DNA of 64,000 nucleotides from contig NZ_SPUW01000001.1 in NCBI RefSeq assembly GCF_004959925.1, positions 248,001 through 312,000 on the forward strand. The letters run 5' to 3'. Source of the DNA: Pseudooceanicola onchidii (lineage in GTDB: Bacteria > Pseudomonadota > Alphaproteobacteria > Rhodobacterales > Rhodobacteraceae). The position numbers were made by a program, and so were the translations under genes. The notes under the pieces are model-generated. The model searched no databases. It had not been told where the DNA came from and saw only the letters and a list, made by a program, of their open reading frames with translations. This document shows positions 1 to 8,698 of this stretch, in pieces. Each line of letters starts with the position of its first letter. Position 1 is the stretch's first letter.

Positions 1-1017
1 GCAGCATATGCCTACATCGCGATGTCCCAGGCGATTGCCGACGCGGGCCTGACCGAAGATCAGGTCTCCAACCCGCGCACCGGCCTTGTCGCAGGGTCGG
101 GCGGGCCGTCGACCAGCGCCATGCTGAGCGCGCACCAGACGGTGCTGTCGACCGGCGCGACCAAGCGGATCGGGCCCTTTGCGGTGCCCAAATGCATGTC
201 TTCGACCGTGTCGGCGAACCTCGCGACCTCGTTCAAGATCAAGGGCATCAACTATTCGATCACCTCGGCCTGCTCGACCTCGCTGCACTGCATCGGCAAC
301 GCGGCGGAACAGATCATGCTGGGCAAGCAGGACGTGATGTTCGCGGGCGGCGGCGAAGAACTGGACTGGACGCTGTCGTGCCTGTTCGATGCCATGGGTG
401 CGATGTCGTCCAAGTACAACGACACGCCCGAAAAGGCCTCGCGTGCGTTTGACGAAACCCGCGACGGCTTTGTCATCTCGGGCGGCGGCGGCATCGTCGT
501 GCTGGAAGATCTGGACCACGCGCTGGCGCGCGGTGCCACGATCTATGCCGAGGTGACAGGCTATGCCGCGACCTCGGACGGGCATGACATGGTGGCCCCC
601 TCGGGCGAGGGCGGCGAACGCGCCATGCGCCTCGCGCTCGACACGCTGCCCGAGGGCCGCAAGGTCAGCTATATCAACGCGCACGGCACCTCGACCCCCG
701 TGGGCGACGTGGGCGAGATCCAGGCAGTCCGACGCGTCTTTGGCGAAGGCCAGACGCCGCCGGTCAGTTCGACCAAGTCGATGACGGGCCATGCGCAGGG
801 CGCCGCCGGCGCGCTCGAGGCGATCTTCTGCCTGCTGATGCTGAAGGACGACTTCATCACACCGTCGATCAACGTCGAAACGCTCGACCCGCAGCTGAAG
901 CCCGAGGAAATCGCCACATCGCTGGTCGAAAACGCCGGGCTGGACACGGTCATGACGAACTCGTTCGGGTTCGGCGGCACCAACGGCTCCATGCTGCTCA
1001 GCCGCTACCAGGCCTGA
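1..1017 (+). CDS. fabB: Beta-ketoacyl-ACP synthase I (3' part, start outside window)
   Basis: Condenses malonyl-ACP with acyl-ACP in type II fatty-acid elongation in the cytoplasm. The reading frame is open from base 1, so the true start lies upstream. The visible part holds the thiolase-fold catalytic triad of the KAS family: the nucleophile Cys in TSACSTSLH, the first His in [11 protein letters not shown], and the second His in GHAQGAAGA. The C-terminus ends in the usual SFGFGGTN stretch. fabI follows about 150 bases downstream on the same strand. The usual alphaproteobacterial order is fabA-fabB-fabI, so fabA is expected just outside the window (inference). FabF is the main alternative, but this context favours FabB. 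Confidence 0.93.
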   Translation, partial: AAYAYIAMSQAIADAGLTEDQVSNPRTGLVAGSGGPSTSAMLSAHQTVLSTGATKRIGPFAVPKCMSSTVSANLATSFKIKGINYSITSACSTSLHCIGNAAEQIMLGKQDVMFAGGGEELDWTLSCLFDAMGAMSSKYNDTPEKASRAFDETRDGFVISGGGGIVVLEDLDHALARGATIYAEVTGYAATSDGHDMVAPSGEGGERAMRLALDTLPEGRKVSYINAHGTSTPVGDVGEIQAVRRVFGEGQTPPVSSTKSMTGHAQGAAGALEAIFCLLMLKDDFITPSINVETLDPQLKPEEIATSLVENAGLDTVMTNSFGFGGTNGSMLLSRYQA

Positions 1018-1170
1018 GCTTGGCGTGCCGGGGCGATGGTCGGCCCGGCACATCGCATGCCTGTGACGCAAACGCTACGCCGTCCGGCCGGCTGGCCCGA
1101 CGGGGACCGGCGGCTTGACGTGATCGCCTGAATTGGCCAAATCGAAGGGCAGCCCGGAGGGGAGAAATCC

Positions 1171-1956
1171 ATGTTGTCTCTTGAAAACAAACGCGGCCTG
1201 ATCATGGGCGTGGCGAACGAACGCTCTATCGCATGGGGCATCGCCAAGGAAATGGCGGCCGCCGGCGCGCAGCTGGCCTTCAGCTACCAGGGCGAGGCCT
1301 TCGGAAAACGTCTGCAGCCCCTGGCCGAGTCGATCGGGTCCGACCTGATGGTCGACATGGATGTCACTGACGACGCCGCGATGGACAAGGGCTTTGCCGA
1401 CCTGGCCGCGAAATGGCCGACCATCGACTTCGTGGTCCACGCCATCGCCTTTTCGAACAAGGACGAGCTGGGCGGCCGGTTCATCAACACCAGCCGCGAC
1501 AACTTCAAGAATTCGCTGGATATCTCGTGCTATTCGCTGATCGACGTGGCCCGCCGTGCGGCACCGCTGATGACCAACGGCGGCACGATCCTGACCCTGA
1601 CCTACCAGGGGTCGAACCGCGTGACCCCCTATTACAACGTGATGGGCGTGGCCAAGGCAGCACTGGAATCCGCGGTGCGCTACCTTGCCAATGACCTCGG
1701 CCCCGACGGCATCCGCGTCAACGCGATCTCTCCGGGTCCGATGAAGACGCTGGCCGGCGCCGCGATTTCCGGCGCGCGCAAGACCTTCCGCCAGACCGAG
1801 GCGAACGCGCCCATGCGCGCCAACGCGACGCTTGAGGCCGTGGGCGGCACGGCCGTCTACCTGGCCTCTGACGCGGGCGCCTGCACCAGCGGAGAGATCG
1901 TGCGCGTCGACGGCGGATACCACGTGCTGGGGATGCCGCAGCCGGAGAACCTCTGA
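1171..1956 (+). CDS. fabI: Enoyl-ACP reductase [NADH]
   Basis: Reduces the trans-2 double bond of enoyl-ACP, the last step of each fatty-acid elongation cycle. The protein has 261 residues, normal for the family. It has the FabI-type nucleotide-binding start (GVANERSIAWGIA) instead of the ordinary SDR glycine motif, and the FabI Tyr-x6-Lys pair at Tyr155 and Lys162 (YNVMGVAK). The ATG is preceded by a strong GGAGGGGAG ribosome-binding site. It lies downstream of fabB and converges on gltX; a hairpin just past its stop probably ends transcription. This is the enzyme family inhibited by triclosan; nothing here shows resistance. Confidence 0.95.
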   Translation: MLSLENKRGLIMGVANERSIAWGIAKEMAAAGAQLAFSYQGEAFGKRLQPLAESIGSDLMVDMDVTDDAAMDKGFADLAAKWPTIDFVVHAIAFSNKDELGGRFINTSRDNFKNSLDISCYSLIDVARRAAPLMTNGGTILTLTYQGSNRVTPYYNVMGVAKAALESAVRYLANDLGPDGIRVNAISPGPMKTLAGAAISGARKTFRQTEANAPMRANATLEAVGGTAVYLASDAGACTSGEIVRVDGGYHVLGMPQPENL

Positions 1957-1994
1957 GGCTGCGCAGACCTCGGGTCGGCTGCTGGCGGAGCGCG

Positions 1995-2015
1995 CCGGGG
2001 GCTGTCTGCCCCCGG
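1995..2015. terminator. Hairpin terminator between convergent fabI and gltX
   Basis: A perfect 8-bp stem, CCGGGGGC with GCCCCCGG, closes a 5-base loop 39 bases after the fabI stop. It is followed by CCCCGAGGATATTG, a divergent copy of the Rhodobacteraceae-type repeat also seen near 43002 and 61784. There is no T-run, so termination is inferred from position and stem strength. Confidence 0.6.
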
Positions 2016-2079
2016 ACCCCCGAGGATATTGAAACCAGAGGAAGCAGGCGGCCCGTTTCGTCGCCGGAGCGTACCGCCC

Positions 2080-2103
2080 GTAGGGTGCGTGCTGGCACGC
2101 ACC
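2080..2103 (+). repeat. REP-like hairpin, family B (GTAG-led)
   Basis: GTAG is followed directly by the arms GGTGCGTGC and GCACGCACC. The same arms and GTAG leader recur at 26443-26467 (inverted) and 26490-26514. It lies between the fabI terminator and the 3' end of gltX. The GTAG-plus-stem design is that of REP elements recognised by RAYT transposases. Confidence 0.7.
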
Positions 2104-2121
2104 GTCACGCGGCGCGAGGCG

Positions 2122-3447
2122 TCAGTAGGTTCGCGCCTTGATCACCTGAAGCAACGGCAGCAGCGCGGCCATGTCAGGCCCGTTGGTGCGCCCGGTGACG
2201 GCCTTGCGCAGCGGCATGAACAGCCCCTTGCCCTTGCGCCCCGTCGCGTCCTTTACCGCCGATGTCCACTGGCCCCAGGTGTCACCGTCGACCTCTTCGG
2301 GCAGCATCGGCATGGCGGCGCGGATGAAGTCGGCATCTTCGTCGTCGACCAGCGGATCCGCCCCGTCGCGCATCAGCGCCCACCAGCCGTCGACCTCGTC
2401 CAGCACCGAGATATTGTCGCGCACGACGGCCCAGAAGGCCTGAGCCAGGTCATCCGGCACGCCGGCGGCCGCGATGCGGTCCTTGACCGACGCGTAGTCC
2501 GTGCCCTGCAGCACATGCGCGGTCAGGGGCAGCAGGTCGTTTTCGTCGAACTTGGTCGGGGCCGATCCGAACTGCGACAGGTCGAACCCTTCGATCAGCT
2601 CGTCGATCGACGACCGCAGTTCGACCGGCTGCGACGACCCCAGGCGCGCCATCAGCGACAAAAGCGCCATCGGCGCGATGCCCCGCGCGCGCAGGTCGCG
2701 GATCGACAGCGTGCCGAGCCGTTTCGACAGCGCCTCGCCCTGCGGGCCGGTCAGCAGGGAATGGTGCGCAAAGGCCGGGGCCGTGGCACCAAGCGCGTGG
2801 ATCATCTGGATCTGTGTCGCGGTGTTCGTCACGTGGTCCGAGCCCCGCACCACATGGGTCACGCCCATGTCGGTGTCATCGACCACGGAAGCCAGCGTGT
2901 AAAGAACCTGACCATCTGCGCGGATCAGCACCGGGTCCGAGACCGAGGCCGCGTCGATCGACAGGTCCCCCAGGATGCCGTCGGTCCACTCGATCCGTTC
3001 CTGGTCCAGCTTGAACCGCCAGACGCCATCGCCGCGTTCGGTGCGCAGCCGGGCCTTGTCGTCGTCCGACAGCGCCAGGGCGGCGCGGTCGTAGACCGGC
3101 GGCTTGCCCATGTTCAGCTGTTTCTTGCGCTTCAGGTCCAGTTCCGTCGGCGTCTCGAAGGCCTCGTAGAAGCGGCCCATGTCGCGGTACTTGTCGGCGG
3201 CGTCGGCATAGCGGTCCAGCCGGTCCGACTGCCGTTCGACCCGGTCCCAGGTCAGGCCCAGCCATTCCAGATCCTGCTTGATCGCGTCGACGTATTCTTC
3301 CTTGGAACGTTCGGGATCGGTGTCGTCGATCCGCAGGATGAAGGTGCCGCCCTGCTTGCGCGCGATCAGGAAATTGAAGAGCGCAGTGCGCAGGTTGCCG
3401 ACGTGGATATAGCCGGTCGGAGAGGGGGCGAAACGGGTGACGGTCAT
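2122..3447 (-). CDS. gltX: Glutamyl-tRNA synthetase
   Basis: Class I aminoacyl-tRNA synthetase that charges tRNA-Glu (and tRNA-Gln in organisms using the amidotransferase route). The 441-residue protein begins MTVTRFAPSPTGYIHVGN, where HVGN is the HIGH signature. The KMSKS-equivalent loop is ALSKRLG near residue 240. An AGGAGC ribosome-binding site precedes the ATG. The length and the AxSKR-type loop resemble the shorter of the two GltX paralogues many alphaproteobacteria carry, so a second gltX elsewhere is likely (inference). It converges with fabI. Confidence 0.93.
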   Translation of the reverse strand: MTVTRFAPSPTGYIHVGNLRTALFNFLIARKQGGTFILRIDDTDPERSKEEYVDAIKQDLEWLGLTWDRVERQSDRLDRYADAADKYRDMGRFYEAFETPTELDLKRKKQLNMGKPPVYDRAALALSDDDKARLRTERGDGVWRFKLDQERIEWTDGILGDLSIDAASVSDPVLIRADGQVLYTLASVVDDTDMGVTHVVRGSDHVTNTATQIQMIHALGATAPAFAHHSLLTGPQGEALSKRLGTLSIRDLRARGIAPMALLSLMARLGSSQPVELRSSIDELIEGFDLSQFGSAPTKFDENDLLPLTAHVLQGTDYASVKDRIAAAGVPDDLAQAFWAVVRDNISVLDEVDGWWALMRDGADPLVDDEDADFIRAAMPMLPEEVDGDTWGQWTSAVKDATGRKGKGLFMPLRKAVTGRTNGPDMAALLPLLQVIKARTY

Positions 3448-3509
3448 GTGCGGGCTCCTGAATGCCCCGGCGCTTTGTCACATGCGCGCCGAAATGTCCA
3501 TCGGAAGGG

Positions 3510-3938
3510 CTAGGTCGGCCGCACCGGCCAGATCCGCGACAGGTCGTCGATGCCAGTGCGGATCAGTTCGGCCAGCACATCCATGTCCACCGCATCCAGC
3601 CGGGTGATATAGAGGCAAGATTTCCCCATCTTGTGTGGTCCCAGCCGGTCAAGGATCGCGCCATAATCCTGGTAGCCCGGCATGATGTAGACCGACAGGG
3701 CCGCCTTGCGGGGCGAAAACCCGGTGGCCAGCCATGTGCCGCTGCGACCGCTGGCATAGGTGTAGTCATAGGCGCCGTAGCCCAGGATCGAAGGCCCCCA
3801 CATCCGCGCCTGCCATCCGGTCACGCGGTCGAACATTGCCTTCAGCGCAAGCCCCTGGTGCCGTCTGCGATCTGGCTGAACCGAGGCAAGGAAGGACATC
3901 GGCGCGACATCCGTGGGTAGGGTCTTCTGGTCGGTCAT
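3510..3938 (-). CDS. DUF1801 domain protein
   Basis: Small cytoplasmic protein of 142 residues with the DUF1801/YdhG-like fold signature: an N-terminal region with LKAMFDRVTGWQARMWG, then YGAYDYTYASGRSGTW and a C-terminal helical region. Members are widespread and mostly uncharacterised. I chose the ATG giving MTDQKTLPTD; the upstream in-frame alternative at 3971 has no better ribosome-binding site. It lies 62 bases upstream of gltX on the same strand and may be co-transcribed. Confidence 0.7.
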   Translation of the reverse strand: MTDQKTLPTDVAPMSFLASVQPDRRRHQGLALKAMFDRVTGWQARMWGPSILGYGAYDYTYASGRSGTWLATGFSPRKAALSVYIMPGYQDYGAILDRLGPHKMGKSCLYITRLDAVDMDVLAELIRTGIDDLSRIWPVRPT

Positions 3939-4029
3939 GCGGCGCAGGATAGCACGCCGACCGACATGCAAAAATACCCGGGCCTGCTTGGGGGCGGCAG
4001 GCCCGGATGCGTTGGCGATCGTGGAAGGA

Positions 4030-5097
4030 TCAGAGAAAACCGGTCAGGAGGTCATCGACGACACCGTCGTCTCCTGCGCCGTCACAACCACAGTCGTCGC
4101 CGAACAATTCGTCCACGGTTCCGCCACCGCCCAGCAGATGTTCGACAGCAGCCCAGGTGGTGTCGGTCTCGTCCGGGGTATTGTCGCCATTGAGGACGTC
4201 ATCGAGCGTGCCGCCGTCCCCGGCGATTTCGTCCACCGTGCCGCCATCCGCCAGCAGATCGTCGATCAGACCGTCGTTTTCGGTGCCGTCGGCCATGTCG
4301 TCCCCGGTCAGGATCGTGTCGATCACACCGCCGTCGCCAGCCAGTTCGTCGACGATGCCGCCTTCGGCCACCAGATCGTCAATCAGCCCGTCGGTCTCGG
4401 TGTCGTCGGGGTGGTCATCGCCGGTCAGCAGGTGATCCAGAACACCGCCGTCGCCCGCCAGGTCATCGATCAGGCCGTCTTCTTCCGTCAGCCCGGCGTG
4501 CATGGCGTCCTTGTCGTGGTCTGAACCGATCTGGACCCCGACGTGGACACTGACGCTGGCGTGCACGCTCAGCCCGTCGTCGCAATCGTCGCCTCCGTCC
4601 TGCCAGTCATCATGGCCCAGCAGTTCGTCGAGGATCCCGTCGTCGCCCGCGATATTGTCGACGGCGCCGTCCGTTTCGCTTGCATCCCCGTCGGGGTGGT
4701 TGTCGCCTGTCAGGATGTCGTCGACCGTACCGCCGTCACCCAGAAGTTCGTCCACCGTGCCGCCTTCGGCCAGCAGATCGTCCAGCAGTCCGTCATTGTG
4801 GGTCCCGTCGGCCTCGTCATCGCCCGTGAGTGTGGCGTCGATCACACCGCCATCCCCGGCCAGCTCATCCACCAGTCCGCCCTCGGCAACCAGGTCGTCC
4901 ACCAGCCCGTCGGTCTCGGTCCCGTCCGACGTGTGATCGCCTGTCAGCAGCGCATCGACCGCGCCGCCATCGCCAAGCAGGTCATCAAGGAAGCCGTCTT
5001 CCGACGTGACAGACCCGTCGTGATGAGGGGCCTTCTGGGCAGGAGGCGTGAACACCTTTGCCGCTGAATCGAACAATTTGATTTTAAAGCCAAACAT
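4030..5097 (-). CDS. Asp/Gly-rich acidic repeat protein of unknown function
   Basis: I do not recognise a family. The 355-residue product has a short basic start (MFGFKIKLFDSAAK) and is then almost wholly built of roughly 10-11-residue units such as DGGTVDDILTG and EGGIVDELAG. I see no arginine and only five lysines, so it is extremely acidic. Residues 34-175 and 207-350 are two copies of one block at a constant offset of 173 residues, joined by a linker containing the valine-rich SVHASVSVHVGVQIG. The DNA of the two copies differs largely at silent positions, which points to selection on the protein. There is no signal peptide or transmembrane segment. Three cysteines (172, 336, 338) sit at the ends of the blocks. 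A GAGGAT ribosome-binding site precedes the ATG. It resembles a calcium-binding or elongated surface repeat protein but lacks RTX nonapeptides. Confidence 0.75.
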   Translation of the reverse strand: MFGFKIKLFDSAAKVFTPPAQKAPHHDGSVTSEDGFLDDLLGDGGAVDALLTGDHTSDGTETDGLVDDLVAEGGLVDELAGDGGVIDATLTGDDEADGTHNDGLLDDLLAEGGTVDELLGDGGTVDDILTGDNHPDGDASETDGAVDNIAGDDGILDELLGHDDWQDGGDDCDDGLSVHASVSVHVGVQIGSDHDKDAMHAGLTEEDGLIDDLAGDGGVLDHLLTGDDHPDDTETDGLIDDLVAEGGIVDELAGDGGVIDTILTGDDMADGTENDGLIDDLLADGGTVDEIAGDGGTLDDVLNGDNTPDETDTTWAAVEHLLGGGGTVDELFGDDCGCDGAGDDGVVDDLLTGFL

Positions 5098-5399
5098 GGG
5101 CGTATCCTCAATACTCGTTACACAATGTCAGGCCAACGGGGCCCGATAGCTGTATCGTCGGCGCATAAATTCATGCTGGCTATGGTTGAGTGCGGGACAC
5201 ATTTTTTCGCGCATGGAAACGGCCGAAGCGGTTTGATTGGCACTGCAAATCATGCGCGGCAAAGATATGATTTCGGGCGAAAAAGTGGCGACGGTGCGGC
5301 AAGACAGCGACACCGACACGGGGCCGGCGCGAAATAGTTTCACGCATCGGCGGGAAATGACGGGCCGGTTTCAGACCTCAAACGGGTGCGAATCGTCGG
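5098..5399. other. Intergenic region between acidic repeat protein and trmB
   Basis: About 300 bases, more AT-rich than its surroundings. It must carry the promoter and leader of the acidic repeat gene (the stretch just above 5097). I see no convincing gene, tRNA or strong hairpin terminator for trmB; small ORFs here lack a good start. Confidence 0.5.
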
Positions 5400-6110
5400 T
5401 CAGATCCGGCGGAATGTCAGGTAATGCGGGGTGCGCCCTTCGCGCAGCGCCTTTTGTTCGTAGCGGGTCGAGATCCAGTCGTCCCAGGGCTCGCGCCAGT
5501 CCGAAGGTGTCTCGGCCAGCCACTCGAACCCCTGCCGTGGCACCTGTTCCAGCGTCTGGCGGACATAGTCGGGGATGTCGGTCGCCACGCGGAAGATCGC
5601 GCCGGGCTTCAGCTTGCGCGCCAGCGGCTCCAGGTGTTCGGGCGTGACGAAGCGGCGGCGGTGATGCCGTTTCTTTGGCCAGGGATCGGGATACAGTAGA
5701 AACGCCCGCGACAGCGACTGGTCCGGCAGCACGTCGAACAGATCGCGCGCATCGCCGGGATGCACCGCAAGGTTGTCGACACCGGCTTCGCGGATCTTGC
5801 CCAGAAGCATCGCGACGCCGTTGATATAGGGCTCGGCCCCGATGATGCCGACCTGCGGGTTCCGGGCGGCCTGATGCACCAGGTGCTCTCCGCCGCCGAA
5901 CCCGATTTCAAGCCAGACGTCCTTGTCGCCGAATAGCGCCGCAAGGTCGATCGGGGTGCGATCCGGGTTCGCCTCCCAAGTGACGGCACCGGGCGACAGC
6001 GCATCGAGGTCTTCGTCAAGGTAGACCTCCTGCGACTTGCGCAGGCCCTTGCCCTTGAACCGGCCATAGAAGTTGCGCCAGGGGGCGCCAGAGGGATGCT
6101 GATCAGACAT
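5400..6110 (-). CDS. trmB: tRNA (guanine-N7-)-methyltransferase
   Basis: Methylates N7 of G46 in tRNA using S-adenosylmethionine. The 236-residue product shows the SAM-binding motif EIGFGGGEHLV, an acidic GAEPYINGV loop, the TrmB signature FLLYPDPWPKKRHHRRR, and TRYEQKALREGR at the C-terminus. The ATG giving MSDQHPSGA was chosen because homology starts there and AGGGGA lies upstream. metK and trmB are usually adjacent in this group; here about 2.6 kb of accessory genes separate them. Confidence 0.93.
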   Translation of the reverse strand: MSDQHPSGAPWRNFYGRFKGKGLRKSQEVYLDEDLDALSPGAVTWEANPDRTPIDLAALFGDKDVWLEIGFGGGEHLVHQAARNPQVGIIGAEPYINGVAMLLGKIREAGVDNLAVHPGDARDLFDVLPDQSLSRAFLLYPDPWPKKRHHRRRFVTPEHLEPLARKLKPGAIFRVATDIPDYVRQTLEQVPRQGFEWLAETPSDWREPWDDWISTRYEQKALREGRTPHYLTFRRI

Positions 6111-6155
6111 GCGCGTCCCCTTAGCGCCCGCAGGGCGGGGGATCAACCAGAGCCG

Positions 6156-6710
6156 TCAGTTCTGCTGCGCCATCATGCGCTCGTGCACCGCCGCCATGCC
6201 ACGATTGGCCATGTCGGTCACCTCGTCCGCGTGGGTCTGCAGCGCCGCGACGACCTCTGGATCGTCCGAGGTCTGGGTGACCATCAGCCCGCCGTCGACC
6301 GCGGCGATGTCGGTGTCGATCCGGTCGCTGCGCGCGAACAGGATATCCAGCGTCGGGCTCTGGATGAACACCTTGGGGTCGTCCTTGTCGATGACCCGGC
6401 TGGTCATGCCGCTGATGTGGCTGACCAGGGCCGCTGCGACCTCTGGATCGTCGGACCGGGTCGTGGTGCGAATGCCGTTTGGCAGGTGTTCGACCTGCCG
6501 CTCCAACTGGGTGAAGTTCCGGAACAGCATGGCCATCTCGGCGCTTTCGTCCGTTGTGACGTTCTCTCCGCGCAGTCCGGGCATGTTGACCATGTCGTGG
6601 CCCGTCCCGTCCGCCCCGTGACCATGACCGTGTTGTCCACCGCCGTGCATCTGTGCGGCAACGGGGGCGGCCAGGACGGCGGCGGTCATCAGGGCAATCG
6701 CAAATCGCAT
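6156..6710 (-). CDS. Exported histidine-rich protein
   Basis: No named family recognised. The 184-residue product has a clear Sec signal peptide (MRFAIALMTAAVLAAPVAAQ) and then a His/Gly segment, MHGGGQHGHGHGADGTGH, that could bind Cu, Ni or Zn in the periplasm. The rest has two related segments, each with an SDDPEV[AV]AAL helix (RSDDPEVAAALVSHISGM and TSDDPEVVAALQTHADEV). The start is fixed by AAAGGAGT just upstream of the ATG. It faces the doxX gene across about 200 bases, so the two may share a regulatory region. Metal binding is inference from composition. Confidence 0.7.
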   Translation of the reverse strand: MRFAIALMTAAVLAAPVAAQMHGGGQHGHGHGADGTGHDMVNMPGLRGENVTTDESAEMAMLFRNFTQLERQVEHLPNGIRTTTRSDDPEVAAALVSHISGMTSRVIDKDDPKVFIQSPTLDILFARSDRIDTDIAAVDGGLMVTQTSDDPEVVAALQTHADEVTDMANRGMAAVHERMMAQQN

Positions 6711-6910
6711 CGGGCACTCCTTTGGATCGAGTAGGTGTATACAGACATCGCGCCGGGCCGGCCAAAATTCTGCGTGATCCATCCCGGACGCTTGGGCCGT
6801 CTTGCGCATTCCTGCACAGAATATGTCGAATTTCACCGAATATGCCACAAGCGCGAACGATGTCATCTTCCCTGCATCCCCCGCAAGGGCCCATCACAAG
6901 GACAGACACA

Positions 6911-7330
6911 ATGACCAACCTTCTTGCCTACGCCGCGCCGCTTGGCCGCGTTCTTCTTTCCTTCATGTTCATCCTCTCCGGCTTCCAGAAGATCACCGGC
7001 TATGCCGGTACCCAGGGCTATATGGAGATGATGGGCGTTCCCGGTGCGCTTCTTCCGCTTGTCATCCTGGTCGAGCTTGTCGGCGGCATCGCCCTGCTGG
7101 TCGGCTGGCAGGCACAGATCGCCGCCTTCCTTCTGGCCGGCTTCTCGATCGTGTCGGGCTTCCTGTTCCACCTCGTCCCGTCCTTCGGGATGGAGGGCAT
7201 GGCCGCCCAGGGCGAAGTCATCAGCTTCATGAAGAACGTCACCATCGCCGGTGGCATGCTGATGGTCGTCGCCTTCGGCCCCGGCACCCTGTCGGTCGGC
7301 AGCCGTCGCGTGGCCGTGCCTGCGGAATAA
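6911..7330 (+). CDS. DoxX family membrane protein
   Basis: Predicted inner-membrane protein of 139 residues with four hydrophobic segments and the DoxX-like opening LGRVLLSFMFILSGFQKI. Family members are linked to redox or oxidative-stress complexes, but specific roles are rarely known. The start is the ATG at 6911 with AAGGACA upstream; the frame is open further 5', but that part is not membrane-like. It is divergent from the His-rich protein gene and convergent with the HxlR regulator. Confidence 0.85.
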   Translation: MTNLLAYAAPLGRVLLSFMFILSGFQKITGYAGTQGYMEMMGVPGALLPLVILVELVGGIALLVGWQAQIAAFLLAGFSIVSGFLFHLVPSFGMEGMAAQGEVISFMKNVTIAGGMLMVVAFGPGTLSVGSRRVAVPAE

Positions 7331-7386
7331 GCTGCGCCAACCCCACCTTGACGGGCCATCGGCACAATGCCGGTGGCCTTTTCGTG

Positions 7387-7791
7387 TCAGCCCTCCTGCC
7401 GGGCGGCATAGGCGGCGCGGGCGTCCTGGATGTCGGTGTAATGCGCCTCGGCCCATATCCAGACACCGCAGAACGCCTTGCTCAGCCCGGCGCCAAGGTC
7501 GGTCAGCCGGTATTCCACCTTCGGCGGCACCACCGGATAGACCTTGCGCGACACCAGCCCGTCCCGTTCCATCGCGCGCAGGGTCTGGGTCAGCATCTTC
7601 TGGCTGATGCCCGGACAGGCGCGGGACAGTTCGCCAAAGCGGCAGCACGCGTTTTCGGTCAGGATCTCGATCAGCAGCATGGTCCACTTGTCGGCGACGC
7701 GGCCGATCAGCTCTTCGACCAACCGGTCGACCGCCGGATCGGTTTCGATCTGGCGCAATTCCTGTCTCAGGTCAGGGTCGGGCATGTCCAT
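7387..7791 (-). CDS. HxlR family transcriptional regulator
   Basis: A 134-residue winged-helix regulator. It has the HxlR pattern KWTMLLIEILTENACCRFGEL, then PGISQKMLTQTLRAMERDGLV (recognition helix) and the wing VPPKVEYRLTDLG. HxlR proteins commonly sense electrophiles or redox change and control a divergent oxidoreductase gene. Here it faces an SDR gene across about 95 bases, which fits that pattern. Two ATGs (7791 and 7785) are possible starts. The adjacent cysteines Cys49-Cys50 at the start of the DNA-binding domain could be redox sensors (inference). Confidence 0.88.
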   Translation of the reverse strand: MDMPDPDLRQELRQIETDPAVDRLVEELIGRVADKWTMLLIEILTENACCRFGELSRACPGISQKMLTQTLRAMERDGLVSRKVYPVVPPKVEYRLTDLGAGLSKAFCGVWIWAEAHYTDIQDARAAYAARQEG

Positions 7792-7796
7792 ACTCT

Positions 7797-7824
7797 CTTT
7801 TGGGTAAGTATAAATCTTTTGGGT
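7797..7824. promoter_or_regulatory. Direct repeats in the HxlR-SDR divergent promoter
   Basis: CTTTTGGGT occurs at 7797-7805 and again at 7816-7824, two helical turns apart, within an AT-richer stretch containing TAAGTATAAAT. Position between the regulator and its presumed target makes this a candidate operator; binding is inference. Confidence 0.4.
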
Positions 7825-7887
7825 GCCTTCTTTCCCATGGGTAGCAAAGGCGACATCTGGGGGAAAGTCACGACGAAAGGACACCCC

Positions 7888-8634
7888 ATGACCATGACAC
7901 ATCGCACGATCCTCATCACCGGCGGCAATTCCGGCATCGGCGCGGCGCTGGCGCGCGCGCTGCTGGCCCTGGGCAACCGGGTGGTGATCACCGGCCGCAA
8001 CCCCGACCGGCTGGCCGCCGTGCTGGCGGACACCCCCGGCCTCGCGGGCTATGCGCTGGATGTCACCGATCCGGCCGCGCTGGCGGATTTCCCGGCGCAG
8101 GTGCTGGCCGATCATCCGCAGCTGGACACGCTGATCCTGAACGCAGGCATCATGGAGGCCGAGGATTACACCGCCGATCCGGTTTCGACCGACGTCGCCG
8201 ATCGCACCATCGCCACCAACCTGACGGCCCCGATCCACATGGCTGCGGCTTTCCTGCCGCACCTGCGGTCCCGGCCGCAGGCGGCGCTGATCACGGTGTC
8301 CTCGGGTCTGGCCTTCGTGCCCAAGGCGGCGAACCCGGTCTATTCCGCGACCAAGGCTGCAATCCATTCCTGGAGCCAGTCGTTGCGCCATCAGCTGCGC
8401 GACACCTCGGTCGCCGTGCACGAGATCGCCCCGCCACTGGTCGCGACAGAGCTGACGCCGGGCCAGTCCAAAGTCGCCGCCGCCTTGCCGTTGCAGGACT
8501 TCACCGATGAGGTCATCGCGATCCTGTCGCGTGACCGGATCCCGGACGAGGTTCTGGTCGACCGCGTCGGATTCCAGCGCCGCGCCGAGGCCGAGGGGCG
8601 TCACGCCGCCGCCTTTGCCGCGATCAACGGCTGA
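7888..8634 (+). CDS. Short-chain dehydrogenase/reductase (DltE-like)
   Basis: Cytoplasmic NAD(P)-dependent oxidoreductase of 248 residues. It has the classical SDR cofactor motif TGGNSGIG near the N-terminus, the NAG-type motif LILNAGIM, and the catalytic Ser (TVSSGLA) with YSATK (Tyr-x3-Lys). Sequence style and length match the DltE/COG3967 group, whose substrates are not established. AAAGG precedes the ATG. It is transcribed away from the HxlR gene, and a perfect hairpin terminator follows the stop. Confidence 0.88.
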   Translation: MTMTHRTILITGGNSGIGAALARALLALGNRVVITGRNPDRLAAVLADTPGLAGYALDVTDPAALADFPAQVLADHPQLDTLILNAGIMEAEDYTADPVSTDVADRTIATNLTAPIHMAAAFLPHLRSRPQAALITVSSGLAFVPKAANPVYSATKAAIHSWSQSLRHQLRDTSVAVHEIAPPLVATELTPGQSKVAAALPLQDFTDEVIAILSRDRIPDEVLVDRVGFQRRAEAEGRHAAAFAAING

Positions 8635-8645
8635 GGCCTGAACGA

Positions 8646-8675
8646 AAACGCCCCCGCACAAGGGCGGGGGCGTTT
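8646..8675. terminator. Bidirectional intrinsic terminator between SDR gene and metK
   Basis: A perfect 12-bp stem (AAACGCCCCCGC with GCGGGGGCGTTT) and 6-base loop, with A's on the left and T's on the right, so it can work on both strands. It lies between two convergent genes. Confidence 0.85.
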
Positions 8676-8698
8676 GTCGTGTCAGGCTCGGGCCTTGG

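Noticed and set aside
4007-5067. Ser/Pro- and Val-rich frames antisense to the acidic repeat protein
   Set aside because: They arise from the repeat structure; only the minus-strand frame has a ribosome-binding site, a plausible start and a protein-level conserved repeat.
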